DNA from: Symbiodinium kawagutii
Lineage: Eukaryota > Sar > Dinophyceae > Suessiales > Symbiodiniaceae
Direction of reading: 5' to 3'
Length of the DNA stretch: 64,000 nucleotides
Assembly: GCA_009767595.1 (NCBI GenBank)
Contig: VSDK01009674.1
Coordinates: forward strand, 127,950-191,949
Shown: positions 1-11,290 of the stretch, piece after piece
How the letters are laid out: every line of letters begins with the position of its first letter
Numbering within the stretch: position 1 is the first letter of the stretch
Notes under the pieces: model-generated
The model's database searches: none
Told to the model about the DNA's origin: nothing
What the model saw: only the letters and a program-made list of their open reading frames with translations
Made by a program: the position numbers and the translations under genes

Positions 1-175
1 GGAGATTTGATATGTTCAGTCGTGTTTGTAGAGGCTAGAGGGGGTGGGAGATTTGATATGTTCAGTCATGCATGCAAAAGCCAGAGGGGGTGGGTGATTT
101 GATATGTTCAGTAGTGCATGCAGAGGCCAGAGGGGGTGGGAGATTTGATATGTTCAGTAATGCATGCAGAGGCCA
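1..175. repeat. 45-47 bp minisatellite at left edge
   Basis: About four copies of a unit containing GATATGTTCAGT and GCAGAGGCCAGAGGGGGTGG lie head to tail with spacings of 45-47 bp. The array is cut by the window edge. A second short motif, GGGTGCGCAAGTGAGCCCA, occurs four times between 320 and 505. No convincing coding sequence is seen here. Confidence 0.75.
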
Positions 176-1039
176 TTTCCCCATGTCCCCATGTCCCCCC
201 CTAAGCCAAGACCCTAAAGGGTGAAGGAGGTTGCCATGTCCCCAAGTGCACGGCATGTCCCCATGTCCCCATGCCCCCCTAAACCCAGACCCTAAAAGGT
301 GAAGGAGAGGTCCCAATGGTCTGGGTGCGCGAGTGAGCCCATCTGTTTTTGTGTGTGTTATGGTTAGCCTCTGTGATGGGCTGAGTCTGGGTGCGCGAGT
401 GAGTCCATTTAGGTCTGTTTTAGTGAAAGGTCGTTCATTTCCTGTGTGGAAGATGCCTGGGTGCGCAAGTGAGCCCATGTTCGGGTGCGCAAGTGAGCCC
501 AGACCCGTTTACTACTATCAATGGTCTATATTGGATGATTCGGGGGCACCCCTATTTTAAGAACCTACCAAATGAAGAGGAGTAGACTTGTTTGTGGAGC
601 TGCTAAAGTTGTAAATCCCAATGCTTTCAGTATTGATAGCCCTAGCGGAGGTGCCGGTGTAACAGTTGCTTTACATTGCTCATCATACATGAGTAGCGAT
701 TATAACCGGGACACAGCCATGGTAAAGACCCCCTCTCCAAGGTGGATGACCCCGGAACTGACCATGGTGGTATAAGCTTCATCCAGAATTCCAGGCATAG
801 CTTTACAACGGTAGTTGTTCTATGTTGGAGAGCCGGTGCTCTTGGCGAGCCCTCGCAGTTCCTGAGAACAAAATCGCAATATCGAACGAGGTTTTGAGCG
901 CCACTAACCATCAACGATTTGGTGGTGGTTCTATACATTCTTTGTTTTCCGTAGTAGTAACAAATGTTTGCTTGGTTGTGATAACCATAAGTGTCTCAGC
1001 ACAACCATATCAATCATATCATCAAACACTGATGATTAT

Positions 1040-1150
1040 AAGACCCTATCCTTCCAGTTACCTCGAAATCGTAGGTAACCAGCTGGTTTCTACCATAACT
1101 TTTTAGGCTTGGTTACCTACTATAGCTCGGTAACTGGTTGCGGGTAGGGA
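1040..1150. mobile_element. Family E inverted-repeat element
   Basis: An imperfect hairpin begins CCCTATCCTTCCAGTTACC and ends GGTAACTGGTTGCGGGTAGGG. A related copy is at about 34458-34563 and a partial one at 7008-7082. It is too short to code for a protein and looks like a non-autonomous element (MITE). The inner part repeats the motif GGTTACCTACTATA. Confidence 0.5.
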
Positions 1151-1280
1151 GAGTCAACCACAAGCCGTTGAAAAATCATCGAAACGACCAGTTGGATGCA
1201 TCGGCCGAAAAAACAACTCCCGGTACGAACAGCGTACCGAGGTTTGGACCTTGCGGCAAACTGAAGATACGGTGATCCAG

Positions 1281-1390
1281 GCAGTGACGGCAGTATCTCT
1301 GGGGCCGCCGGTTTCGTGCGGTTTCAGGAGGCTGCCTAAGGGGGAGCCAGTTGGAGCGGCCCCGAGGAGTGCCGGTTCACCAAATGCTAG
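1281..1390 (+). CDS. Internal exon, unknown protein (Pro/Arg/Gly-rich)
   Basis: After a TGATCCAG acceptor the frame reads AVTAVSLGPPVSCGFRR, then LPKGEPVGAAPRSAGSPNA, ending at a GC-type donor (CTAG|GCAAAC) in phase 2. The stretch is GC-rich against AT-rich flanks, which marks exons in this window. The protein family is not recognised, and the neighbouring exons of this gene were not securely linked. Confidence 0.45.
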
Positions 1391-1719
1391 GCAAACAGAT
1401 ACACATAGTGGCTAGTAAGGAATGATGAGCATGATGGTTTGTAATGATGTAAACCGCTTTGAGTGGTTTGTGATGGTTTTTGCTGATGAATTGAACGACA
1501 ATCATCAATGCTCACAATCTTTCGTTCTTGGTTGAATCCGCATCACGAGTATTGCCATGCGAGGGAACCCTTCATGGTTCCTTCTATGATCTTTTTTCCT
1601 TGATGATCAGCCAGGATATGACGATTTTGTTGGTATAGATCGGTGGTGATGAACTTCAGAGCTTTTCAACTTTGGTGCACCCCTGGTTGTAGCTACCAAA
1701 AAAAATACCCTGTGAACAG

Positions 1720-2091
1720 TGAGCATCCCAAGTGATCCCAAAAAGTTCGGTGAGCTAACCCCAAACGAAGCATGTTTACCAGCCACGATCCTGGAAGATG
1801 GACATCCAAGTAGGACTTCCTGGTCAGCCACTACTACAAGGTGGGCCCCCAACCATTTGTAACTTGGGTTACAACCCTTATAACTGGTAGAAATCACCCT
1901 AGTTAGATTAGTTATAAACCAACTTCTAGTAGTTAAGCCTTATAACCCTGGTAGAAACCATCCTAGTTAACCCTGGTGGTTGGGGGCCCACTTTGTATGT
2001 TGAGGGTAGCTTGCTTGGACCACGCTTTTCCAGGAGCAAGCACGACCGAAGGCTGTGGAGGCATGGCCGAATGCCGAAGGCTTCAGCTTTG
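1720..2091 (+). CDS. Two-exon gene fragment split by a family A element
   Basis: Exon 1720-1840 reads SIPSDPKKFGELTPNEACLP, then ATILEDGHPSRTSWSATTTR, and stops at CTACAAG|GTGGGC, where the GT lies inside the left inverted repeat of element A1. Exon 2034-2091 follows a TTTTCCAG acceptor. Joining phase 2 to it reads RSKHDRRLWRHGRMPKASAL and ends at G|GTAAAG. The intron (1841-2033, 193 nt) is almost entirely the element. A second frame in exon 2 (EQARPKAVEAWPNAEGFSF) is also open, so the join rests on phase and splice sites, not on homology. Function is unknown. Confidence 0.5.
1835..1997. mobile_element. Family A inverted-repeat element (copy A1)
   Basis: It is flanked by TA on both sides, with ends CAAGGTGGGCCCCCAACC and GGTTGGGGGCCCACTTTG, which are inverted repeats of each other. 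The interior repeats CCTTATAACTGGTAGAAA-type motifs and has no ORF. TA flanks with short TIRs fit a mariner/Stowaway-type MITE. It occupies an intron and supplies its donor. Confidence 0.8.
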
Positions 2092-2241
2092 GTAAAGCAG
2101 TGGTGATCACCAGCTGGTTGGGGTTACAACCACTACTGGTTTCTCAATGGTTTTATAAGGGATTACAATGGTTGATAATAGGGACTAAAGGAGAATTGGT
2201 TGATATATGGTGGTTTAATGGGGTTACAACCACTAATGTTG

Positions 2242-2334
2242 TCTGGCAAACTAACCTGGAAGCTGAAAATCACTAGTTTTATAGGTAAACCCATTGTCAA
2301 TAGCTGATTTTCCACTTCTAGGTTAGTTTGCCGG
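2242..2334. mobile_element. Family G inverted-repeat element
   Basis: The left end CTGGCAAACTAACCTGG is matched by the right end AGGTTAGTTTGCCGG. A second copy is at 15220-15322, with ends CCGGTAAACTAACCTGG and CCAGGTTAGTTTTCC. Both are about 100 bp long and non-coding. Confidence 0.6.
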
Positions 2335-2517
2335 AGTGTAATGCACTCCGGTGATCTAACAGTTCGCTGGCTGGAAAATCACTACATTTTTCTAGGGAAA
2401 CCTTGGGAAATCAGTGATTTCACTGGTGGATTGTCCATTACTATGTTGGATCACCAGAGGGTAATGATGGTTAATAATAGGGGATACTATGCAACAATAA
2501 TGGTAAAAGCACAACTA

Positions 2518-2635
2518 CTGGTTGGTGGTTTGATTGGCATGTTTTATTTTCCCTACTGATCATTAACAAATGGTTGGTTGACTTGCGCATATTTTTCATG
2601 ACCGGGTGGTTCAACCACCAACCAGATCTGCTTGA
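2518..2635. mobile_element. Family B inverted-repeat element (copy B1) and family list
   Basis: The ends are CTGGTTGGTGGTTTGATTG and GGTTCAACCACCAACCAG. The inside has the family marks TTTTCCCTA, ATGGTTGGTTGACTTGCGCA and TTTTTCATG. Further copies of roughly 90-120 bp are at about 7673-7770, 9464-9559, 10575-10680, 18669-18723 (short), 19584-19680, 22649-22782, 33598-33690, 35139-35234 (right end lost), 50932-51013 and 62990-63082. Family members start with GT two to four bases in and often end in AG. Confidence 0.75.
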
Positions 2636-3566
2636 CTCCGCTTAGCTTGTTTTTTTCTGAATTCAAGTGTGCAACACATAGAGTTATCTTAAGATGAAAC
2701 ATCTATGTTTGGCTATTTGAGCACTGAAGGGTGATCAAGTACCCCCATTTTGAGTGAACCCGCGGGATCGAAACTTTGCCTGTGGGGTGACTGGGTCAGT
2801 TGGTGTTGCCAGTGTTTTTCAGTGAACTATCCGCACTTGCCATGTTTTTTTCCGTGTATACGCATATCATCCATTACATAATTGCGCATTTCAAATCCTG
2901 ATTGTCTTCAACCATGATGCCATTGCTGTTCTTGTGACATTGTCAGCATCCGTGCTTGTTAATGGTATGAATACATCCATCCGTGCATACTATTGTGCAC
3001 ACAGATATAATATGGAGAGACAGAGAGAGGGTGATGTTTCTTTTTCACTCTTTTTTCATACACCCATCGTCTCACGAATCCCAGAAAATTAAACAACAAA
3101 TACTTTGGTTTTCATCTTTCTAGACCAAGCAGTTACTTCACTAAAAGGCATAGCAAAGAAACCACATCACTAGAAAGAGTTGATCTACATGACCAGTTAC
3201 TTCACTAAAATCCATAATTAACCATGATCTTCCAGTTGCTATTACTTCACTAAAAGCCATACCCACACATGCGGGTTTATCAAAATAGGGGACCCCCAAG
3301 TTATGGTTGGTTTATTACTACAAATGATTTAAAACAGATGATTTAGGGGTACTCCTATGACTTCAGAAACTGCCATATAACTTCTAGCAGATTAAGTTTA
3401 TCTAACTATTAGAACTGTTTATCCAAGAGCTTACCCAACTTCTAGGTCACTATAAACATCAAAGTTATACTGATCAACTATAGTGATCTAAACTATAAAG
3501 TTTGATCACTATAGCTTATGCAACTTTACTGGTCACTATAGTTGATCCAAATCAGCAGACCCAAAA

Positions 3567-3720
3567 GCCACCACTTCCGTCGCGTCAACGGCTTCCCCCG
3601 GTGCGGGTGCGGTATCCGCGCCGTCCACACCAGGGCTTGGCTCCAGCGCATCGCTATGTGCTCCTGTCCTCGGCGAATCGAAGTGCCCCACGGGGCCAGC
3701 GGTGGGGCCACTGAGATGGA
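3567..3720 (+). CDS. Exon, Ser/Ala/Pro-rich linker
   Basis: A GC-rich island in AT-rich surroundings reads ATTSVASTASPGAGAVSAP, then STPGLGSSASLCAPVLGESK and CPTGPAVGPLRW, with stop TAG at 3747. Acceptor candidates (ATCAG, CAAAAG) precede it. The composition is that of a disordered linker. There is no in-frame ATG, so it is internal or terminal. Other frames of the island are less protein-like. Confidence 0.45.
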
Positions 3721-5800
3721 GCAGCTCTACTGCTACGAAGCTATAGCTATATCGCTACGGGTCAAGCTGTTTACCAACGAATTTCATGAGGGATAAGTTC
3801 ACCAACAAAGCTACAGGGAAAACAATGGATAATGACATGGGAACCAGGGGTACAGGGTTTTGACCCATAGCTATAATGTATAGTTACAGCTTTTAGTTGC
3901 CATAGCTATAGTATAATAGCTATGTAGCTATGCTATATCCACTATGTCTATGATAGTTGGTAAAGTTATATCAATTAGTGTGATAGTTATAGCAACTCGC
4001 AGTTAAACCAAAGCTACAATGATAGTGGTTGTTCAAAATGATCGCACAAATGGCTGGCTTTTTCTTACGTTTGGTTACATATAACCTTAGAAACCAACCA
4101 TTCTTATTAATCATCAGCCACAATAAGAAGCCACAACAAGTCACAACCTACGATTTACTGGTGATTGGGCTGGTAGTAAAGCCAGCAACATACTGTACTA
4201 GTAGGCTTAGTTTTTTAGTCATGGATTGCAGGTGAACTTGATGTATTCGTAATTACGTTAGTTACACTTGGGTGAATTAGCCGAGAAGGCGGAAATCCAC
4301 CATTCATGATGATTTACCTTTAAACCATGATAATCTTTAGCTTCTGGGTTTGTTTACCAGAGGGTCTAACCAGCAGCTATAAGCCATATGGCTTGGTTGT
4401 TGCAGATTGCTTGACGCATATCACACCAATAATTTGATATATGATAGCCGGTTTACTCGTAGTTTTGGCTTGCAACAAAGTAGCTGGAAATATCTTGGTT
4501 CATGGCATAACTGCCAGCCTGATAGTTGATAGCGAGCAGTTGCTTCGTCCAGAGGTGGTTTATTGGGGTCACAACTTCATACTTAGTCAGTTGTAGAGCC
4601 TTTATTGTTTATGAGTACCAATGCCAAGTACAAGGATAGGTCAACCAGAACAGAATCAATAACCAGATGTTTGTTCTACCGTGCGTCAGCACATGCATTG
4701 TGCTTATTTGACGAGTACTGAGTATAGTTTATTTGTAGGCAGTATATCCTTGCAAACATATCGTATGTGTTTACTCTTTGAAGTGCAAGGATAGTATGAA
4801 TCCCGAGCCGCCTTAGCAAGTGTGTGTTTCGAGCATGTAGATGCAGCCATCACTACGCATGATTAACCAGCACATCTTAAACCAATAGCACCATGGTAAA
4901 TTTGTTCAATCTACATTTTTCATTTGTAAAAAATGTTAGTATACAGCATCAATATCTTAGACATACATTGAGTAGTTGGTGCTTTCATAAATTAATTTTC
5001 CCCTAGTGTTCATCCACAATTGCTTTGTTGACAAACATATTTTCCATCGGGGTTCAAACCACCAACCAGTAGTTGATCATTATCAACCATTATTGCCATA
5101 TATAACCATTATTAACCACTAGTTAACCATAGGGGGTGGTTCAACCACCAACCAGCATATCGAAACACCTGGGCTGATATGTACCTGCACCCCAAAAACT
5201 CTTTTCGGCGCAAGCTGCTGGGTCGGGTATTCTTTTATTGTTTGGTGATGGGATGACCATCACTGTCATCATGGTCGTTAAGCGTCATGTTAAATGGTGG
5301 TTTCTCAAGATGGGGAACCCAAGGTCTATTACTACAAATGATTCATAAAGGATGATTTAGGGGTACCCCCTATGACTTGATAAACACCCAAATGATGCTT
5401 GATGAGCAAATGTTATTGATGTGTGTCTTCATGATGCTCAATGAAGATGAATGTTTTGTTTTTTGGTGATGTGTAGTGATGCTGAAGAATCAAGAAGATA
5501 AATCAGTTGAATCAAGACCCCTAGTTTGCTCAGCGCCTGGGTTGTCAGATGATTGCAGAAACAGGTTGGGCCTCAAGGGAATAGCAATGTGTAACATTCA
5601 CATCGGCTAAACTCATAGTAGTTCTGATAAACTGTAAGTTGAACAATAACAAATAACTCAATAACATGAGTTCATTAACTGATAGATAATATAGTAGCGG
5701 CTAAACTCAAAGTAGTTTACAACAGGAGATAGCAATAGTCCTAGCTGGCTAGGAACTAACGAGAGTTGATAACATTTGTAAATTGATAGTTACAGCATGA
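3721..5800. other. Non-coding AT-rich stretch
   Basis: I see no supported exon here. It holds TAGCTATAGC-type short repeats (3735-3975), a partial D-like end (GGGTTTTGACCC near 3855), family B right ends (5050-5070, 5135-5158) and a family C element at about 5295-5390. Confidence 0.5.
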
Positions 5801-5804
5801 GCCA

Positions 5805-6195
5805 GTGCCAGCTACAATTTGTCTTGAATCATTCAACTCTGATACTGCACTACAAGACATTTGTTGTGACCTAGTCATTCACCAGTGCTATCATATGGGT
5901 ATGTGCCAAAATATTGTAACCAATGGGCTTTCGAAAAACCTTTCCTTTTTCTACACAGTGGGCCCCCAACCACTTATAAGTTGGGTTATAACCCTTACAA
6001 CTGGTAGTTAACCCTAGTTAGATTAGCTATGAATCAACCTATAAGTGGTTGGGGCCCACTTTCTAGGAAACCAGAGGTTTTTTGGGGTAGAAATTCTTGT
6101 TGCACGGGAAACACTGCGGGTTCATGTGACGACCAGGAGCACCTCATGGTCGAAAATGGATCAGCATCACCAGCCATGGCAGCATGTGGTACAGG
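5805..6195 (+). CDS. Two-exon gene fragment split by element A2
   Basis: Exon 5805-5957 reads VPATICLESFNSDTALQDI, CCDLVIHQCYHMGMCQNIV and TNGLSKNLSFFYT, ending in phase 0 at TACACA|GTGGGC inside the left TIR of A2. The next exon starts at 6075 after AACCAG, reads RFFGVEILVARETLRVHVTT and RSTSWSKMDQHHQPWQHVVQ, and ends at 6195 with a strong donor (CAGG|GTGAGAC). The intron is 117 nt. The residues are Cys- and His-rich in exon 1. No family is recognised, and the start of exon 1 is uncertain. Confidence 0.5.
5952..6065. mobile_element. Family A inverted-repeat element (copy A2)
   Basis: It is TA-flanked, with ends CACAGTGGGCCCCCAACC and GGTTGGGGCCCACTTTC. The core CACTTATAAGTTGGGTTATAA is shared with copy A5. 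It forms nearly all of the intron 5958-6074. Confidence 0.8.
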
Positions 6196-6431
6196 GTGAG
6201 ACTCATTTGGGTGTTTCTCAAGTCATAGGGGTACCCCCATATCATCCAATAGTAGCCATTTATAGTCATAAACCAATCATTAGCCTATGTTTTTAAAGTT
6301 ACGATTGGTTTCTGGCTAGGGATAACTATGTCTATAGTTATGAGTCTAGTCATTGTTATTGGACCCCCCTGGTTTCTATAGTCATAAGTATAGGTATAGG
6401 GTTCCCTATGACTTAAGAAACCCCCATTTGA

Positions 6432-6540
6432 TTCATCGCTCTGCATGTGCTTGTCCATGGTGGCACAATCACCATCTGGCTGATCATCACCATTACGAGC
6501 TGGAAACGGCCAGTGACCTGGGGCTACACCATGGTGACCC
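6432..6540 (+). CDS. Possible exon, frame unresolved
   Basis: Two + frames are open. One reads LHVLVHGGTITIWLIITI and TSWKRPVTWGYTMVTLI with high C at third positions, like a membrane segment, ending at CATAG|GTGTTAC. The other is His-rich (ACACPWWHNHHLADHHHY). The minus strand is also open. The membrane-like frame has a stop at 6429 and no AG acceptor after it, so I cannot settle it. Confidence 0.25.
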
Positions 6541-7110
6541 TCATAGGTGTTACAGATTGGTGAGGTGACAGGTCTCAATAATCGACCAACGATGGTCAAT
6601 AATGGTTGATTGTAAAGGACTATATGGTTGACAGCCTTCATATGATTCAACCATAAGATGGTGAATACTGGTTATATTGACGTATGGTTGATAGGGGCGG
6701 TTGATTACTCATGACTCCGTTGGGTGCCTCAGGTCGCCTGCCTCCCAAGATCTCCCTAAGTATGCTTGAACACAAACCCAAATTGATAGCCAAGGGCCAG
6801 CCAATAGCTGGCAACCAACCTCAAAATTTTTGTTCATCACAAGGGAATACCCTCCTGGAAACTAACAGCCGGACCCTACCAGAAGGGAATTTTTGAGGAA
6901 ACTGGTCATCCAAACCTCTACCTAGGAAGGTCTATGTTGCCAGGAGTCTAATTGCTGACAATCAACGCAAACAGTGGTTGATGACCAACAACTAGTGGTT
7001 CCCTATCCTTCCAGTCACCATGAAATAGCAAGTGACCAACCCTAGTTTCCACAATCATAGAAACCAGCTGGTTACCTACTATAATGATAAGGGGAAGCAT
7101 AGGGGTTCAT

Positions 7111-7227
7111 ATGGTGGCTTCTCACAATAGGGGTACCCCAAGGTATCATCCTCTTTTGAATCATTTAATTTGTATTGATTAAATTTAATAAACCAACCAT
7201 TTTAGGGGTACCCCTATTCTAAGAAAC
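7111..7227. mobile_element. Family C inverted-repeat element and family list
   Basis: The left end ATGGTGGCTTCTCACAATAGG runs on to GGTACCCCAAGG, and the right end is AGGGGTACCCCTATTCTAAG followed by AAACCACC. Related copies lie at about 3283-3383, 5295-5390, 6208-6425 (compound), 8290-8371, 15022-15116, 21908-22004, 26298-26375, 26990-27130, 31869-32057 and 32764-32876. All carry a GGGGTACCCCC or GGGACCCCC core and an inner AACCAACCAT or AATGATT motif, with no ORF. Confidence 0.7.
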
Positions 7228-7279
7228 CACCCTATGGCTCGTCCTTGGTTGAGCTATCCCCCCCTGTTGACCGCCGTAG

Positions 7280-7358
7280 ATGCGGGTGCCTGGCGCTGGG
7301 AAATTGCGCTGTGATGGGATTGCTGAAAACTGTGCGCAGGTACATGGCCACCCAAATG
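7280..7358 (+). CDS. Exon ending at a family D donor
   Basis: After GCCGTAG the frame reads CGCLALGNCAVMGLLKTVRR and YMATQM and ends in phase 0 at AAATG|GCGAGC, a GC donor formed by the left end of a D element. A competing reading starts at the ATG at 7280, reads MRVPGAGKLRCDGIAENCAQ and ends at GT (7340). Both are plausible exons, so frame and end are open. Function is unknown. Confidence 0.4.
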
Positions 7359-7588
7359 GCGAGCTGGGTCAAGCAGTTAACCAACCAACGGTTTAACTAG
7401 CTGGTTAAGCTGGTTAATGATAGGGGATAGTAACCAACAATAATAGGGGATATACCAGCTATATATGGCTATGGGTCAATATTAACCAACCAATAATGAT
7501 GGATACTAACCAACAAGAATAGGGAAAACAATGGTTGATGATAGGGGAACCAGGGGCACAGGGTTTTGACCCACTGCCAAATCCCGCC
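7355..7588. mobile_element. Family D element and family list
   Basis: The left end TGGCGAGCTGGGTCAA is answered by the right end TTTTGACCCACTGCCA. The inside carries AACCAACCAATAATGG, GGGGATA and GGGGAACCAGGGGCACAGGG. Other copies: 9728-9812 (short), 13936-14035 (left part), 34749-34988, 35767-35876, 37925-38018 (inverted) and 60034-60158. The left ends read GTGAGC, GCAAGC, GCGAGC or GCGAGT before TGGGTCAA. Confidence 0.7.
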
Positions 7589-8869
7589 ATAATCACTTTA
7601 CTGATTGGTGGTTTCATGTAGTGGTGGGGCCACCTAATGCCCTGACACGCCTCAGAAAATTACGGGAAAAGTATGGTTGGTGGTTTCAAGCATTTTTTAT
7701 TTCCCCTATTATTTACCAATGATTGGTTGGTGGACTAATATTTTTCATAGGGCTTGAAACCACCAAGCAGTTTAGGTTTCACCGGGGTCAGCCTAGGGGC
7801 TGAACCCTGAAACAAGATCGGTGAACTAAAATTGAGACCTATGAAATCCTTGGATGACAAAATTCGATGAACTTTGGTTGCAGTCTAAAAAGATGTTGCA
7901 ATAAAATTGGCTTTTAGTGGACAGTTTTTTTTTAAGACTGAATTTTGGTTGCAGCAACGACAAGTATTGTTGCTGATGACAAATCATGAATGCTTACAAT
8001 GATCAACCACGATTAACAATGAGGCTTATCAAAAACCATGAGGCTTATTAGAAATGATGAGGCTTGTTAAAACGACAAGGCTTATTTTTTGATGATGAAC
8101 ATTAATCATTATTAGCAGTAGTAGTATCTAAAGAAACGGTTCATGGCTTTGGACAAATAAACGAATGATGTATGTTGACTACAAACAACTTGTTGTACTG
8201 TAGTTTAGTGAACTTTCCGAAAGTTCCTGCTGCCATTCAATCTGTTTGTTGAACAGGCACGAATACTAATAAAACTATTGAATGATATGGTGGTTTCTCA
8301 AAATAGGGGACCCCCAAAAATGGTTGGTTTAGTTCTATAAATGATTATAAATAGATGAGAAACCACCGTATGACCCAGACCTTTCAGTTCCGGCAGAAGG
8401 AGTCCGTGCCATGCTACACAGCCTTTTGACTTCAAGCTTTGCTTGGGCCCCAGGTCAAGTCTCAATTCTTGGGCCTCCAAAGTCCAAGTCCTTAGTGGTT
8501 CAATTTTTGAGTCATTCAATAGGTCTCTTCGAGTTTGACCTAGTCCGTAGTGATTAGAATGGAGGGTCCCTAGTGCTTTGGTCGGATTGTCAGCCACGTC
8601 AAAGATGATTCTGCCGATAAATGGAAAACGCGCTATTTTTTGCAGCAGCGCGCCAGTCCAAACCCGCCGTCAAAACTGCAGTTGCTCAAATCCAACGATG
8701 GGATGCAGGACTTACCCTGCTATGCTAGGAATATTGGCCTGATCCAACCTGGATGCGCATCCCCAGTTAATCACCAGGAGCCAACCCTGGCTATGGGTGC
8801 TATAAGATGCCTTCTATGGGGCTTAAAGCCATGGTTTTAACGCCGGCTGCGCATCCAAGCGCGCAAGCG

Positions 8870-9310
8870 CCGTCATGCTCGTCATCCAGCAAGGGGCGGG
8901 GGGAATGTCATTTTGCACGCATGGTGGTTATTGCCACCCTCGGTCATGCACTTGCGTGAGGTCAGTTTTAAAATCTCATTCGAACAAGTGGATGCGCATG
9001 GTGCAAATGGCGCAGTCGCGGCCGGTCTTCACGTTGAATGGAAGTTGTCGGGCTAGCGCGAAGTTGAGCGTCAAGCGCCGCGACTGCGAAGACAGGGGAC
9101 GCAGTATTGCGGTCAGTTTCTGTTGAGCATTTTGTGTGAACAGGAAACCCCCCAAGTCCAAAATAGATGCAAAAGCAAGAGGTTGCAATTGTTTTGTTTG
9201 AGTTTTTCCGCTCACGTTTGCGGGATCTCCTTTCATCATGCACCGTGAGCATTCAATGCTGCAGCTGCGGCGTGGCACCTATTGCAATTTCCATGCTGCA
9301 TGGAAAAGAT
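8870..9310. other. GC-rich island with several open frames
   Basis: The island is richer in CpG than its surroundings. On the minus strand one frame reads RLTLNFALARQLPFNVKTGR and DCAICTMRIHLF; on the + strand a frame from ATG 9238 reads MHREHSMLQLRRGTYCNF and HAAWKRFNSLINV up to a GTAAGG donor at 9331. I judge the + strand exon 9238-9330 the better candidate but cannot place it in a model, because the next acceptor is only 28 nt away. Confidence 0.3.
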
Positions 9311-9359
9311 TCAATTCACTTATCAATGTCGGTAAGGTTTGGGTTATTTTTGTCTCTAG

Positions 9360-9654
9360 TTGCGGTGTTTTGGAGCGATGGATGTTGACACCAATTTGCG
9401 AGGGAAAGGGTTGGCGTCACCATACAGAATCTTGATTTTGGAAACGGATGTTGTTTTTTTTGGCTGGTGGTTTCAAACATGTTCTCTTTCCCTTTGTAGT
9501 TATTAGCCATAGCTTGGTTGACAAGCATATTTTTCATAGGGGTTGAAGCCACCAACCAATTTTTTGTATGTACAATAAACCCCTAAGTACCATTGTTGCC
9601 AAAGCCCGTACAGGACCCAAAACAAATCAACGAGTCACCACAATGGCTCACTAA
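9360..9654 (+). CDS. Terminal exons around element B3
   Basis: Exon 9360-9466 follows GTCTCTAG and reads LRCFGAMDVDTNLRGKG and LASPYRILILETDVVFFG, stopping in phase 2 at GCTG|GTGGTT, the start of element B3. Resuming at 9588 after CCCCTAAG gives TIVAKARTGPKTNQRVTTMAH and the stop TAA (9652-9654). The intron (9467-9587, 121 nt) is mostly the element. Another frame of the first exon (CGVLERWMLTPICEGKGW) is also open. Function is unknown. Confidence 0.4.
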
Positions 9655-10155
9655 TCCACAGTGGCGCCCCTGGAAGCGACTCAAAGGTTGGAAAAGATCG
9701 ACATTCAATTGGTGAATCATTTTGATAATCATGTGGCTTTGGGTCAATCAATCAATTAATGGGGATAGGAACTAACAACAATAAGGAAAATAATGGTTTG
9801 ACCCACTGCCATGTGACTGGTTGATTTGTTGTTAGTTTCTGTAGTTTTTGCGTTTCGCGGCTGTTTCACAGGGTCATGTGGCGATGTAAGTGGCCTACAA
9901 CTGTTGGAATTGTCAGAAATATTTTCGGCGGATGCACCTGTAGCCCACGACCTTGTAGAGCAACCAAATATCATTTTCAGAAATCTACAATCCATATATA
10001 TATATATATGTATTTATTTATTTATTTTATATATAAATATATTCTTATTTATTTACGTAAATAAATATTTTCAAATAAACACATATATATATTTATGTAA
10101 ATAAATGTTTGTTTAAATTATTTCAATATTCAAATACAGTATTCGTTTCAATTTA

Positions 10156-10156
<1 letters not shown>

Positions 10157-10194
<38 letters not shown>
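10157..10194. repeat. (CTAT)n microsatellite
   Basis: About nine perfect ATCT tetranucleotides lie inside a wider T/A-rich stretch (9990-10215) with TATA and TTTA runs. Confidence 0.95.
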
Positions 10195-10195
<1 letters not shown>

Positions 10196-10336
10196 CATTT
10201 ATTTATTTTTTTAAAATATATACAGCGTTTGATACCAGTGACCTGCAAAAATCACAAACCAACGGATGGGTAGTTTTCTCAAAAAATGTTCGTGAACAAC
10301 CTCGCACTGATAGTTTTTGGAGGTATGCTCTTGCAG

Positions 10337-10366
10337 ACCACCGAAGAGATTGAGGAGAACCGAAGG
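10337..10366 (+). CDS. Candidate 30-nt micro-exon
   Basis: After a good acceptor (GGTATGCTCTTGCAG) the sequence reads TTEEIEENRR in phase 0 and meets a GTGCAT donor. The acidic, Glu-rich reading and the clean splice sites support an exon. Its partners were not found. Confidence 0.35.
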
Positions 10367-10689
10367 GTGCATGGTCAGGGATGCATGGTCAGGGTTGATT
10401 AATGGTTGGTTGATGGTGGATAATGATCATGACTGCTGGTTCATGGTGGTTAATTATGAACGTATTTTCGACCGATTATGAACCCTATCCAAGGTAAAAA
10501 ATTATATCAACTACTCGAATCCTGATTGTTAACCTATGTGATCACCTTGTTGTTAACCATGTTTATGACCATTACTGGTTGATGGTTTTAAACATTTTCT
10601 TTTTTCCCTAGTAATTACTAACAAATGGCTGGTTGACTTGCGCATATTTTTCATGACGGGGTGGTTCAACCACCAACCAGATGATTTTT

Positions 10690-11252
10690 CATAGGGGTTG
10701 AACCACTAGTAATAGCCACTATTAACCACTTTTAGCCACTATCAGCCACTATCAGCCACTATCAACCGCTGTTAACCACTATTAACCACTATTAGCCACC
10801 ATTAGCCACTATCAACCATTATTAACCACTATTAACCACTATCAGCCACTATTAGCCACTCTTAACCACTATTAACCACTCTTAACCACTATTAACCACT
10901 ATCTGCCACTATTAACCACTATTAGCCACTATCAGCCACTATCAACCACTATTAACCACTATTAGCCACCATTAGCCACTATTAACCACTATCAGCCACT
11001 AAACCACTATTAACCACTATTAGCCACTATCTGCCACTATTAACCACTATTAGCCACTATCAGCCACTCTTAACTACTATTAACCACTATCAGCCACTAT
11101 TAACCATTATTAGCCATTATCAGCCATTATTAAGCACTATTAGCCATTCTTAACCATCATTAACCATTATCAGCCGCTATTAACCACTATCAGCCACTAT
11201 TAACCACTATTAGCCTCTATTAGCCTTTATTTACCACTATTAACCATTATTC
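10690..11252. repeat. Decamer array (TAACCACTAT/TAGCCACTAT)
   Basis: Roughly fifty copies of a 10-bp unit, TAACCACTAT with variants TAGCCACTAT, CAGCCACTAT and TAACCATTAT, run without interruption. The complement ATAGTGGTTA is the motif found in degenerate form over much of the window. Confidence 0.9.
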
Positions 11253-11290
11253 GATAATGGTTATGTTACCCATTACTACTTTGGTCGCAG

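Noticed and set aside
3526..3796. Other frames of the 3.57-3.72 kb GC island, on both strands
   Set aside because: Compared with the Ser/Ala/Pro frame they lack the biased, linker-like composition and have no better splice sites.
9990..10215. Possible origin or promoter in the TA-rich stretch
   Set aside because: Low-complexity TATA/TTTA runs are common here (45.9, 47.1, 59.8 kb); nothing specific supports a function.
10690..11252. CRISPR-like regular array
   Set aside because: The unit is 10 bp without spacers and the genome is eukaryotic; it is a simple tandem repeat.
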